Assembly: GCF_030409555.1 (NCBI RefSeq) | Contig: NZ_JAUFPU010000018.1 | Location: 669,532 to 733,531, forward strand | DNA length: 64,000 nucleotides | Direction of reading: 5' to 3' | Origin: Chitinimonas viridis | GTDB taxonomy: Bacteria > Pseudomonadota > Gammaproteobacteria > Burkholderiales > Chitinimonadaceae | In this document: piece by piece, positions 27,569 through 53,300 of the stretch | How the letters are laid out: each line of letters opens with the position of its first letter | Position numbering within the stretch: the stretch's first letter is position 1 | Program-made: the position numbers and the translations under genes | Notes under the pieces: generated by a model | Database searches by the model: none | What the model was told of the DNA's origin: nothing | What the model saw: the letters and a program-made list of their open reading frames with translations, nothing else

Positions 27569-30500
27569 TTATTCTTCTGATACGGCATCAAGCTCGCTAA
27601 GCAGCGACAGCAATTCGGCATCGCTGATCTCTGCCGGCTCCTCGGGCTGGTGTATGGCGTCATCCAGCCCATGTACCGGGCCATCGACCAACTCCGGCAT
27701 GGCTGCAAGCAGGCTGGTGAAATGCACCAGGATCTGCTGGGCGCAGGTGTGGGAGAACTCCCCGGTCTGGTACTGCAGCTTGAGCGTCAGGGTCTGGCTG
27801 GGCATAAGCACCAAGGTCAGCCCGGTTCCCGTACTCTCTTCGCTACGCAGACCGCTCAGGCGCAGGCCGCTGCTGTTACCGACCGCCTCACGGATGCTGT
27901 CGACCGGATAGTTTTCGTAGACCAGTGCGCTGTTGAACAAGGCGGTGCGCGACCCGAGTGCTGATTGCGCCAGGATGTCGGGCAAGGGCAGATAGCCCTG
28001 TTCCAGCCGTTGCAGGTGGGACTGGTGTACCGTCTTCAGCCAGTCACCCAGCGTCGTCGCCCCATCCACCGCCAGCACCACCGGCATGGTGTTGATGAAC
28101 AGACCCACCATGGCGTCCGCCCCTGCCAGCTCATGCGGCCGGCCGGCCGTGACCGAACCGAAACAGACTTGCGACCGACCGGTGTAGAGGTGCAGCAGGT
28201 AGGCCCAGGCGCATTGCGCCAGGCTATAGAGCGTCACCCCCTTGGCCTTGGCCAGCTGATCAAGCCGTGCGAACTGATCCGAGCCCAGCGTATGTTTCTG
28301 GCTGCCTGCCAGGGACACGGCCTCGATACCGCCGTCGTTGGGCAGCAGGCAGGGTGCGTCCATGGCTGCCAGCTGGCGCTGCCAATAATCCTTGGCAGCG
28401 CCCACATCCCTGTGCTGCAGCCATTGCAGGTAATGCTTGAACTGACGTCCTGGCGGCTGCAACTGGCCGGACTGCGCATAGCTGTCGAGCAGTGAGCGGA
28501 ACACCAGCGGTAGGCTCCAGCCATCGATGATGGCGTGGTGGGTCGTCCACAGTACGCGGTAGCGGCCTGCCCCGAGATGCCATAGGGTGACGCGGCTGAG
28601 CGGTGCCACACCGATATCGAAGCCCTGCCTGCGGTCTTCGGCCATCTCGGCCGCGATAATCGCCTCCTGTTCAGCCAAGGACAGATGCGCCAGATCTTCG
28701 CTGCAGAACGGCAAGGAGACCTGCTCGGCTGCCTGCAGCAACATGGCCATGCCACCGCGCTGCATGGGCGCAAAGGCGGCGCGGAATACGTCATGCCGAT
28801 GCGGCAGGCAGGCGAAGGCCTGCTGCAGGCGCAGCATGTCCAGCTGCCCATCGAGATCGAATACCAGCTGGTTCACAAAGGCCCCTTGTCGTTGCCCTGC
28901 ATCCCGCAGCGACTGATAAAGCATGCCCTGCTGACTGCCGGTGGCGGGGAGCACATCGCTCAGTGCCGGCCATTGCGCCTGCCATTGCGACAGCTCACCC
29001 TGCGTCAGGGATAACAGGCCCACATCGCTGGGCGTCAGCTGCCGCAGCGGATGGCGCTGCCAGTAATCCGCCATGGCTGCAATGGACGCCTGCAGCAGGG
29101 TCACTAGCTCGCCTATGGCCTGACTATCGAACTGGTGCCGGTTGTACTTGATGCTGAAGCGCAGCTGCCCCCCCGACACCAGGCCGTCCAACGCCAGTAG
29201 GACATCGCGCCGCCGATCAGCGGAGATGTTGCGTCCGGGCTTCTCCCTGGCCGGCCGGAACAAGCCCCCGGCATTAACGACCTGATCAAACTGCCCCAGA
29301 TAGTTGAAGGAGATGGCGCCGGCTTTGAAACCGCTGTCGTCCAGCCGCGCACCCTGGCCGGAAAGATACTTCAGCACGCCATAGTGCTCGCCCTTGGCCG
29401 GTATGCCGCGTAGTTGCTCCTTGGTATCGCGCAACAACTCGGCAAGGTCTGCCGCAGCATCGCCAAAGACCCAGGGATAGGTAGCGGTGAACCAACCTAC
29501 GGTCTCACCCACGTCAAGCACCTCACCCAGCTCACCCCGGCCATGCCCCTCCATGACCACGGCCAGCCGTTTCACACCACGCCAGGCATGGCAGGCATGG
29601 CGCAGCGCGGCCATCAGTGTTTCTTCGATGTTCATGCCGTAGGCCAGATGGCTGCTGGTGAGCAGGCATTCGGTGAGTGCCTGGTCCAGTACCAGGGTCT
29701 CGCTTGCTTCGTCGGCAAAGGTACCCAACCCCACTGCCGGCACACCCCAGTCGCCCGGCGTGTGGCCAAGCACGGCTTCCCAGCAAGGCAATTCGGCCAG
29801 CACGTCGGTGGCAGCCGCACGCTGCTGCAACAGCGCCACCGCCTGCTGGAACGAGGCGGGCCGTGCCGGCAACACCCTGGCAGCGCCGGCTTCAGCCTGG
29901 CGATAGGCCAGCTCAAAGTCCTGCAGCAGCACGCGCCAGGAGATACCGTCGACCACCAAGTGGTGCACCACGATCAGCAGCCGCGCCGTACCGTCGTCCA
30001 GCTGCAGGTGCACTACTCGCATCAACGGGCCATCCAATGCCAGCGACTGCTGGATCAAGCCGGCTTCCTGCTCTATCGCCAGCCCCAGTCCCTGGGCTTG
30101 TGCAGTGACTGTGCGGGTACTGAGGCTGGCTGCTGCCAGCGCTGCAGTGTCGGTACGGTAGTTTGCCCGCCAATGGCCGTGGCTATCGATATCAAAGCGG
30201 AGCCTGAGCACATCGTGACGGTCAATCAGTGCAAGCAGAGCAAGTTCAGCATGCGCCAGTGAAAAGTCGGCAGTGAGCTCAAGCATTACCGACTGGTTGA
30301 AATGATGCAGATCCGTGGCATCGCCGCCCAATAGCCAGGCCTGCATCGGATGCAAGGCCTGCTCCCCCTGCGCGGGCTGTTGCTGGACTGGCGCTTGCAC
30401 CACCACTTCGACCAGGCGTGCCATGGCCACAATGGTGGGTTCTGCGTAGAAGTCCTTGGCTGAGAAACGCAGCCCCTGCCGATTCAGATGCGCACTCAGC

Positions 30501-33500
30501 TTCAGCAACAAGATGGAGTCGCCGCCCAGCGAGAAGAAATCTTGATCGACCGGGATGGATTCGGCCTTGAGCACAGCGCACCAGGCATCATGTACCTGCT
30601 GCTCAGTGGCATTGGCCGGTCGCCGCTGGCCAGTCTCGAAAGCTGCCGGCTGCGGAATGGGCAAGCGCGTCAGGTCGACCTTGCCGTTGGGCAGCAGCGG
30701 CAGGTGCTCCAGTTCAACCACCAGTTGCGGCAGCATGAAGTCCGGTAAACCATCCGCCAGAAAGCGCCGGGCTTCTGACGTAGCCAGGCGGGCATCGCTG
30801 CCTGCCGCCAGACTGACATAGGCGACCAGCCTGTCATCGACCACCCTCGCCACCGCACGGACCACCGCGGGATGCCGCTCCAGCGCGGTGTCGATTTCGC
30901 TTAGCTCGATGCGATAGCCGCGCAGCTTCACCTGGTTATCGATACGGCCAAGTATTTCCAGCTCGCCATCGGCGCGCCAGCGCACCCGGTCACCAGAGCG
31001 GTACATGCGGGCATCAGCCTGCGCGGCATAGGGGTCGGGCACGAAGCGCTGTGCCGTCAGTTCTGGCTGGTGCAGATAGCCTGCCCCTACGCCATCGCCG
31101 CCGATGTACAGCTCACCCTCGACACCGATAGGTGCCAGCTCGAGCGCGTGGTTCAGCACATACAGGCGGGCATGGCCTGGGCTGCGGCCTATGGGCACAG
31201 TAGCCTCTCCGACTGCCGGATCGCACAGATAGTAGGTGCTCCATACGCTGCACTCAGTCGGCCCATACTCGTTGTACAGCTTGGCCCGTATGGTGGGGTG
31301 GGCAAAATGCCGGGTCTTGACTGCCGTGGTGAACATCTCCGCCGCCAGGATGACCACCTTCAGGCTGCGGCCGCTAATCACTGCCCCATCGATGAAATCC
31401 AGCACCGCGCAATAGACGGACGGCAGGCTGAGAAGATGGCTGACCTGCCAGCGCTCAATCAGCTCGGCAATTGCCGCAGCATCTCGCCGCTGATTGTCAT
31501 CGCACAGGCAAAGGCAGCCACCTGTCAGCAAGGTGCCGAAAATGGTCGGAATGGAGGAATCGAAAGAGATGGAATTGAGCAGCAGCGCCGAGGTGGGCGC
31601 CTCGTAGAGCGCGAACCGACTGGCCAGCGATGCCATCATCTGCCGCTGGGTAATCACTACGCCCTTGGGTGCACCTGTCGATCCTGAGGTGTAGATCACA
31701 TAGGCTGGTCCATCCACGCGCTGCAGCTCGCGCTGCGGCGGTGTCTGAGGCTGGCTTGCCAACAATCGGGTCAGCTCTGGGCTGGCCATGTCCAGCACCG
31801 GGCAGGAGACTTCGATGGCCGGCTGTACGGAAGCCGTTGTCACCAACGCCGACGGATTGCTGTTAGACAGCATATGGGTCAACCGGCCCAAGGGATATTT
31901 AGGATCCATGGGTACATAGGCAGCACCGCATTTGAGCGCAGCCAGCATGGCAACTACCATGTCGGCGCCCGGTGGCAGGCAGATGGCAACCAGGTTGTCT
32001 GCGACTACACCCTGTGCAATCAGCAGGTGCGCCAGTTGATTGGCCCGCATCTCCAGCTCGGCGTAACTGACAAGCTCCTGCTCGAATACCACCGCTGCTG
32101 CATCCGGGCAGCGTGCCGCGCAGGCCTCAAACATGGCCTCGATACGCTGCGGCTGTGCCGGTGCCGGCTGGTGCTGCTGCCAATCATGCAGCAGGACATG
32201 GCGTTCCTGCTCAGGCAGCAATGGCAGCCGCGATACCGGTTGGTCGGGCCGCGCCAGGATGGACGACAGCAGCAACTCGAACTGGTCGGCCATCCGTTCT
32301 ATCGTGCGCGCATCAAACAGCGCCGTATCGTAGTACCAGTCGGTAAAGAGCCCATCCGGTGCTTCGGCGGTGATCAGCGTCAGGTCGAACTTGGCGGTCA
32401 CGGTCTCTTCCACCCGTTCCAGTTCCAGCCCTTCCAGCGAGAATGAACCCCGCTCAAAGTTCTGCAATGCGAACAGCACCTGGAACAAGGGGGCATGGCT
32501 GCGTGACCGGGCCGGCGCCAGTTCCTCGACCAGCATCTCAAACGGTACGTGCTGGTGTTCAAAGGCCGATAGCGCCATTTCCTTGGTGCGTTGGAGCAGC
32601 TGCCGGAAGTCCGGGTCACCGCTCAGATCGCTACGCAACAGCAGCGTATTGACGAAGAAGCCGATCAGGGGCTCCAGCTGCTTGTGCAGGCGGCCGGCGA
32701 TGGGCGTACCCATCACGATATCCTCGCTGTTGCTCCAACGAGCCAGCAGCAAGGCAAAGGCCGCCTGTAGGGTCATGAACAGGGTGGCGCCCTGCTCCTG
32801 GCCGAAATTGCGAAGCTGGCGCAGCAGCTGCGGCGACAGCTTGCGGCGAGACATGGCACCCGCATGGCTGGGAACCAGGGGACGCGGCCGGTCCAGCGGC
32901 AGGTTATGGACAGGCGGCATGCCCGCCAGACGCTGGCGCCAGAAGCCGAGTTCCGCCTCCAGCGTCTCCCCCACCAGCCAGTTGCGTTGCCAGGCAGCGA
33001 AATCGGCATACTGCATCGGCAGTGCGGGCAACACCGGCTCGCGCGCCGTCGCCAGTGCGCTATAGATTTCGCGGAATTCCTTCACCATCAGCGCTTCGGA
33101 CCACCCGTCCGACACAATGTGGTGGATATTGAACAGCAGCAGGTGTTCACGCTCATCCAGCACCGCCAAGGTGACGCGCAGCGGGTGATCGTGGGCCAGG
33201 TCGAACGGGCGCAGCGCGTCCTCACGTACCAGATCGCGCTGACGCTGCGTGCGTTCGGCAGCGTCCAGCCCTTGCAGATCCACTTTCAGTATGGGCAAGG
33301 GGGCGGCGGGCAGGATGACCTGCATTGGCTCCCCCTCCACCTCGTGGAATACGGTACGTAGCGACTCATGCCGCAGCACCAGCATGTCGAGTGCGGCCTG
33401 CAATACGGCGTGGTCAAGTTTCCCATGCAGTATGAATGGCGAGGGCATGCTGTACTGGGCACTGCCGCCGCCCAGTCGGTCTATCATCCACAAACGACGC

Positions 33501-36500
33501 TGCTGGAACGATACGGGTATGGGCAAGGTGCGATCGGCAGCCTGCAAGGCCGGGTAGCGCGCGCCGTGCTCACCCGCCTGGGCCACCAGGGAGGCCAGCC
33601 CAGCGACCGTGGGCTGCTCGAACAGATCGTTAAGCGACAGCTCGGCATCGAACGCATCACGGATATCCGCCAGCAGGCGTGTCGCCAGCAGGGAGTGCCC
33701 GCCCAGCTCGAAGAAGTTGTCGGCCGTGCCAACCCGGTCGAGCTTGAACAGCGCCTGCCATACTGCGCACAACCGTTGCTCCATCTCGCTGGCCGGTACC
33801 ACCATGGGAGTACTGAGCTGGGGGCGCGGATGCAGGATTTCCTGCCTTACTGCAGGCAAGGTGGCAACGGTGGTCGCCTCGGCGGCAACCCTAGCCGCAC
33901 CGGCGACCTGGTCAAAACGCTGAGCAGCGAAACCGTAGGTAGGCAGGCTGATATAAGGAGCTTCGATACCCGCAGACAGCCGCTGCCAGTCCAGTGCATG
34001 GCCGTCGGTATACAGCCGGCCAACGGTACGCAACAGCACGGCATCGTCTGCTTCGGTCTCACGGGGGTGGCGCACGCTGCCCAGGCATAGCTGCATCGGG
34101 TCGAACTGCGCATGACTGCGCACAAAGCTCGCCAGGGTATTGCCCGGCCCTATCTCCACGAAAGCATGCTGACCCTTGGCCAGCAGGGTGCCCACCGCAT
34201 CGGCGAAACGCACGCCATGGCGCAGATGGCGACACCAGTAGTCGGGATCGCATGCCTGCGCCGCTGTGATAGGCAGACCCGTCAGGTTGGACAGGTAGCT
34301 GCGCTGTGGCACATGTCGTGGTGTTGCCTCGACACGGGCACGGAACTCGGTCAGTACCCCATCCATCATGTGGCAGTGATAGGCGTGCGAGGTCTTGAGC
34401 CGCGAACAGCTGATCCCCTCACGCATCAGGCGTCGCTCCATCCCGGCCACGCGCTCCAGCGTACCGGCCACGACAACCAGCGACGAAGAATTGACGGCGG
34501 CCAGCTCAAGTCCGTCATCCAGATAGCTGGCGATTGCCGCTTCCGACAAACGCACACTGAGCATGGCACCGGTTTCCGCGGCGGCCATCAGGCGGCCACG
34601 CTCGCATACCAGCGCTAGCGCATCCGGCAGGGTAAAGACGCCTGCCAGGCAGGCAGCCACATATTCCCCCAGGCTGTGTCCCAGCATGGTGGTCGGTTGT
34701 ATGCCCCACTGCATCAGCGTACTGGCCAGTGCGTACTCAACGATGAACAGCAACGGCTGTGCCAGATCGGTACGCGCAATCAGTGCGTCGTTGTCGGGGC
34801 TGGCATCAGCCAGCAGCAGCGTACGCAGCAGGCTGGCCAACGCCTGCGGCAGCAAGGCGAAGCACGCCTCCACCTGGGTACGGTACTGCGCTACGCCCTG
34901 ATAAATATCGCGGGTCATACCGGGGTATTGCGCGCCCTGGCCGCTGAACATGAACACCACATCGCGCGCCTTACCCGGCTTGCCGACGGGCTGGTCAGCC
35001 AAAGCTGCGAGCTGTGCCAGCAATTGCTCATGCGACTGCGCGACCAGATACTCGCGCACCGGATAATGATGCCGCGCCTGCTGCAAGGTTTTGGCCAGCG
35101 CATCCAGTGCAGGGCGCTGCACCGCCACGGCTTGTCCCAGCTTGCTGGCATAGCGGCGCAATGCGTCCTCCGTCTTGGCAGACAACGGTATCAGCCTGGC
35201 CCGGCCACTGTCGGCTTCACTGCTACGGTGTTCGAGATATTCCTCGACGATGGCGTGGACATTGGTCCCCCCGATGCCAAACGAGCTGACGCCAGCACGC
35301 AAGGGCCGGTTCGGCCGGACCAGTGGCGTCAGTGCGTCGTTGACGCGAAAACGGCCGTGCGCCAAGTCCATCATGGGGTTGGCAGCGCGATAGTGCAGCG
35401 ATGGCGGCAACTTGCCGTGCTTCACCGCCAGGACAGTCTTGATGAAGCCGATGACGCCTGCCGCTGCATCAAGATGGCCCACATTGGATTTTACCGAACC
35501 GATCAAGCACGGCTCAGCGCCCGGCTCCTTGCCGTAAGCCTGGCTGAGCGCCTCAACCTCAATCGGGTCGCCAATGCGGGTCGCCGTGCCATGGCACTCA
35601 ACAAAGTCGATTTCCTCGGGTTTGACTTCGGCCAGCGCCAAAGCAGCACGGATGACGCGGCACTGACCCGATACCGAAGGGGCTGTGTAGCCGACCTTGT
35701 CGCAACCATCGTTGTTGATCGCCGAGGATTTCAGCACTGCCAGGATGGGGTTGCCATCAGCGATGGCATCGTCCAGGCGCTTCAGCGCAACGACGCCTAC
35801 CCCCTGACCCGGCACCGTGCCCTTGGCGTCGGCATCGAATGGCCGACAGTGGCCGTCGGGCGACTGGATCATGCCCTCGTGGTAGGTATAGCCTTTCAGC
35901 AGTGGCGATACGCAGACCCCGCCAGCCAGCGCCACGTCGCAGTCACCGCTCAACAATCCCTGGGCCGCCAGATGGATGGCGACCAGGGAGGTGGAGCAGG
36001 TGGTATCCACCGCCAGCGCCGGACCCTTCAGGTTCAGCCTATAGGCTACCCGGGTCGCGAAAAACTCGCGCTGGTACAGCATCTTCAGATCGTAGATATC
36101 GCCAACCCGGTCGCCCACATGCTGGGATACCGCCCTCAGCCAATGCATGTTCTGGGACGAGCCCGCATACAGGCCAACGGCTGCATCATGCAGCTGCGGG
36201 TCGCAACCGGCGGACTCCAGCGCTTCCCAGCAGCACTCATGCAACAGCCGCAGTTGCGGGTCCATGAACTCCGCCTCGCGCGCCTTGTAGTCGAAAAACT
36301 CGGCATCAAACTCGAAGCGTCCATCGAGATAGCCCGTGGCTTTCACGTAGGCGGGATTCTGGATGTCCGCCTCGCTGACGCCGTGCTCTCGCAGCAGCGC
36401 GTCGTCCAGTGGACGTATCAGCTCCTCGCCACGGCAAAGGCGGTCAAACATTTCGTCGGGCGACATGGCCTGGGGCAGGCGCAGGGCCATGCCAACCACG

Positions 36501-36531
36501 GCGATTTCCAAACCGGTTGTATGTGTCGTCT

Positions 36532-36535
<4 letters not shown>
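27569..36535 (-). CDS. Hybrid PKS-NRPS: KS-AT(malonyl-like)-T-C-A-T-E-C
   Basis: A 2988-residue hybrid. The KS (about 1-430) has its Cys in DTTCSTS and His residues in ECHGTATRIGDP and KSNVGH. The AT (about 530-860) has GHSLGEY and HAYH, closest to the malonyl-type HAFH. The carrier after it (about 915-985) has GGHS, an NRPS-type signature. There is no KR, DH or ER, so the unit should stay a beta-keto group unless changed in trans. Then come C (HHIVSDG), A (about 1470-1960; pocket D-S-P-L-I-A-E-V-W-K, not assignable by me), T (GGDS), an epimerisation domain (about 2065-2520; HHLVVDG, EGHGR, VGWFTATYP) and a C domain of the D-residue-accepting style (GSQQGMLYQSL, HHAIIDG). The start overlaps the previous stop (ATGA). 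The acidic C-terminus may dock to the next protein. Confidence 0.94.
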
Positions 36536-49386
<12,851 letters not shown>

Positions 49387-49414
49387 CGTCCCCTCCCTGG
49401 GGTTATCTTTGTTG

Positions 49415-50377
49415 TCAGTCGTTCCAGGTTCGGGCGTCGGCCATGGCGACCAGCACCTTGCGGGCACCGTCGTAAGGGTCGCGGCCGTGCGAATACAGCA
49501 TGTTGTCCAGCAACATCAGATCGCCGCCCTGCCAGGCAAAGGACAGCTTTTCTTCCTCGTAGACGGTACGGATGGCCTCCAGCACGTCTTCTTCCAGTGG
49601 CTCACCGTCGCCGTAATAGGCATGCCGGGGCAGGCGCGCCTCGCCAAAGGTCTGCAGCAAGGCCTGACGGTTTTCCTCGGTATGGTTGGAGACGTGGAAC
49701 AGATGGGCCTGGTTGAACCAGACCTTGTCGCCGGTGTGCGGGTGAACGGCCACGCCAGGGCAAACCTGCTCAGTGCGCAACTGGTCATCGTCCAGCCACT
49801 CGTAGCGGATGCCATTGCGCTCGCAGTAGGCATTGACCTCCTCGCGGGTATCGGCCTGGAATACCTCCTGCCAAGGCAAGCCCACGCTGCTGTAATTGCG
49901 CACGTACTTGACCCCCTTGCGCACAAACTTTTCACGTATGTCCGCTGGCATACGCTGGTACACCACGCGGCTGTCCGCCACAGGCGTGGCCCCGCCCTGT
50001 TCGGCCGCAACGAGGCACAGAAAGGCAATCTTCATTGGCCACTCGTGCGAATAGGCATTCTCGTTGTGCTGGGGAATGCTCTCTTCCTTGGGGTACTCGG
50101 TCGAGGTGTAGACGTTTCCCCGCAGCTCGGTCCGGGGCGTGGAGCGGTTGCTGTAGGACAGCAGCTCACCACCGAAGAGACCGGATGCGATGGTGGCGAA
50201 CTGGCCGCTGCTGATGACATTGAGTCCGCGCATCAGCACGACGCCTTCACGCTCCAGCCGCGTATTGATGGCTGTGCGGTGGTGGCTTATCCAGTCACCC
50301 AGCTTCTGGCCTTCCAGCACCACGGGGTAGGTGATTTCCAGCAGCCGTTCAGGCGTGCAGTAGGGAGTTGTCTTCAT
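49415..50377 (-). CDS. SyrP/TauD-family hydroxylase, probable aspartyl beta-hydroxylase
   Basis: A 320-residue Fe(II)/2-oxoglutarate enzyme. The ATG at 50377 is preceded by GAGGAAA, which overlaps the TGA of the upstream synthetase, so this start is preferred to one 27 bases earlier. Fe ligands are His104-x-Glu106 (PQHNENAY) and His297 (YSHGRDP); Arg306 (GARKVLV) should bind 2-oxoglutarate. SyrP and its relatives hydroxylate Asp bound to a T domain at the beta carbon. The gene immediately upstream ends with an A domain carrying an Asp pocket code followed by a T domain, which makes 3-hydroxyaspartate, a known iron ligand, the most likely product (inference). The NRPS gene follows 28 bases downstream. 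Confidence 0.93.
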   Translation of the reverse strand: MKTTPYCTPERLLEITYPVVLEGQKLGDWISHHRTAINTRLEREGVVLMRGLNVISSGQFATIASGLFGGELLSYSNRSTPRTELRGNVYTSTEYPKEESIPQHNENAYSHEWPMKIAFLCLVAAEQGGATPVADSRVVYQRMPADIREKFVRKGVKYVRNYSSVGLPWQEVFQADTREEVNAYCERNGIRYEWLDDDQLRTEQVCPGVAVHPHTGDKVWFNQAHLFHVSNHTEENRQALLQTFGEARLPRHAYYGDGEPLEEDVLEAIRTVYEEEKLSFAWQGGDLMLLDNMLYSHGRDPYDGARKVLVAMADARTWND

Positions 50378-50387
50378 CGCACTTTCC

Positions 50388-53300
50388 TCAGATTTCGATT
50401 TCAATCAAGTCTTCGCCAGCTTCCTGCGGGCGAGTAGTCAGCAGCAGGGCGTCGACCAGGGTGGCTAACGACCGGACAGAATGGTTTTCCATCAGCAGGC
50501 GGACCGGGATATGCACCCCCATCGCCAGTTGCAGTTCATTGGCCAGGCGGGTGACCAGCAGCGAGTTGCCGCCGGCATCGAAGAAACGCTGTTCGACCGA
50601 GAGCTGTTGGCGCTGCAGCAGGCCACTCATGATCCGGTGCAGGGTTTGCTCAGTTGGCGTCGCCGGCCCTTGCACGACCGGGACTGACTGCTCGCCGAGT
50701 CGCCGCAGCAAGGCCTGCCGGTCGGGCTTGCCGTTGCCGAGCAAAGGCATGTCGTCGAGCGCGACGATGACGCGAGGCAGCATGTAGTCGGGCAGGCTGC
50801 GGCGCAGCGCGGCCTGGGTTGTCGCCAGGTCAAACCGGCCTGAGTCCACCACGAAGCTGGCCAGGGCATCCTGCCCGGCAGCATCCCTATGGAGCAGGGT
50901 CACCGCATGGCTGATGCCGGGCAGGCGTAACAGGCTGGTATCGATTTCCGCCAGTTCCACACGGAAGCCACGCAGCTTGATCTGGTCATCGAAGCGCCCG
51001 CCGAACTCGATCCGCCCCAAGGCATCAAGGCGCACACGGTCGCCTGTGCGGTAATGGGGTATCCACTGCCCGCCGGCGCTTTCAAGCTGTATGAAGGCCT
51101 TATCGGTCAGGTCGGCTCGCTTGTTGTAGCCAAGGCTGACCGCTGGGCCACCTATTACCAGCTCACCCCAGCAGCCGTGCGGCACATCCCTGCCGTCTAC
51201 CTGTATGCGCAAGGCCTCGCCTGGTAGTGGCAAGCCTAGCGGCGCCACGTCAGGCAAGGATTGCAGGTCGATCTCATGGGTGAGGCAGCCTATGGTGGCC
51301 TCGGTCGGGCCATAGTGATTGATCACGCGGCAGCCCCTCGCCTGGCAGGTAGCGCCTATGGCTTGCAGCAGCTCGCGCCGCAGCACTTCGCCGCCCAGTA
51401 TCAGGAAACGCTGTGGCACGGGCGCCGGATACAGCGTGTCATCGCACAAGGCGGCAAAATGCCCCGGCGTAATTTTCATGACATCGATGCCCTGCTGCTG
51501 CACATAGCGGCTCACGGCGGCGCCATCGAGCATCAGTGCGCTGTTCATGAGATGCAGGCAGGCACCATGCCAAAGGCCCAGGTACAAGGTGGTGTTGCCC
51601 AGATCGGTATGGAAGGCCGAATTGACAGCATAGTGGCTACAGACCTCGAAACCGTAGCGTTCGGTCATGGCTGCCACATAGTGGGCGAGGTTGGCGCGGC
51701 TGACCCGCACGCCCTTGGGCATGCCGCTCGAGCCCGAGGTGTAGATCAGATAGGCCTCGGTATCGGGGGATATGCCGCCCTCCGGCAGTACCGTGCCTTG
51801 GTAGTCCGACAACCAGTCGGGGTCGGCTATACCGTCGAGCAGTACCACATCCACGGCGCCCACTGCCATGGGCGACAGTGTCTCGGCATACCCCAACAGC
51901 ACCGTGGCGTCAGCGTCGGCCAGGACAAAGTCCAGGCGCGCTGCCGGCAGCTTGGCATCCACCGGCACATAGGCAGCACCCAAGGCCTGAGCCGCCAGCA
52001 TGGCAACCAGGCCACCCACCGTACGGTCGGCACACACTGCCACGCGGCTGCCTTGCACCACGCCACACTCGGCCAGCAGGCAGCCGAGGCGGCATACCTT
52101 GTCGGCTAGCTGGGCATAGGTCAGCTGCAGATCGCCATCGCGGACGGCGGCGGCAGTGGGTGTCAGGCTAGCGTGGTGGAAAACCCGGTCGGCAATACAG
52201 GTGCTGGTCTCGTAGGGATGGGCCATGGCCACCGTTGGCCACGCCGCAGCCAGGCCCAATTGGGCAGGGATCTCGCAAACCGCTTGCTGCAGCAGCTCAG
52301 GCAGGCGACGCAGGAGTTGCAGGTAGCCATCCAGCATGCGCTGCATGCTGGCCTCGGAGAACAGCGACTCAGCGTAGAGCCACTCGATCTCCAGGCCCTG
52401 TGCGCCGGGTGCCGCCGATACCATGAGATCGAATTTGGTGTTGGCCTCGTCTGCACGCAGCATCTGTACGGCCAGCCCATCCAGCGCCAACTCGCCTGCC
52501 ACCTGGGCATGCAGCACAAACCACAGTTGGAACAGCGGATTGAAGCTACGTGACTGGGCCGGTGCCAGGGCGTCGAGTACATGAGAGAACGGCACTTGGT
52601 GATGGCCGAGATGCTCAGTCCACTGCGCCGCATTCCGACTCGCCACCGCCAACAGGGAGTCTTGCGGTTGGTAGCAGGTACGCACCAGCTGCGTGTTGAT
52701 GAAGCACCCAATATTGGGATACAGCTCGGTATGAAACCGCCCACTGACCGGGGTGCCTACCAGCACATCGCGCTGCTGGCTGTACTCCCCTACGATCACG
52801 GCAAACGCAGCTTGCAGCAGGCAGAAGAGCGATATCTGCTGCGACGCCGCCAATTGCTGCACCGCAGCCATGCTGCTTGGGTCCAGTTGCCCGCGCAGCA
52901 CCCGTCCCTGGTGGTTTGCCTTTTCAGGCCTCGCCCTATCCAGGGGCAGCTCATGCTGCACCGGTACACCTGCTAGCTGATCACGCCAATACTGGGCAGC
53001 CTGCTCGAACGCTGGGCTGCCTTCCTGGGCCAACTGATGGAGGGCATAATCCTGGTAGCTCAACTGCAGCGGTGCAAGCTCTGCGGGCTCACCGCCCTTG
53101 CATTCCCTGTACAGGGCCGTCAGTTCTGCCAACAGCTTGCTCAGCGACCAGCCATCCACAGCCATGTGATGCAGGGTCACCAGCAACACATGCTCGTCCT
53201 GCCCCAGCGCCAACACGCGGGCGCGGATAGGGAGATCCCGTTCCAGGTCAAACGAGCGCAGCCGCTCCTCCTGCAGTGCTGCCGCCACCACGGACGCGCG

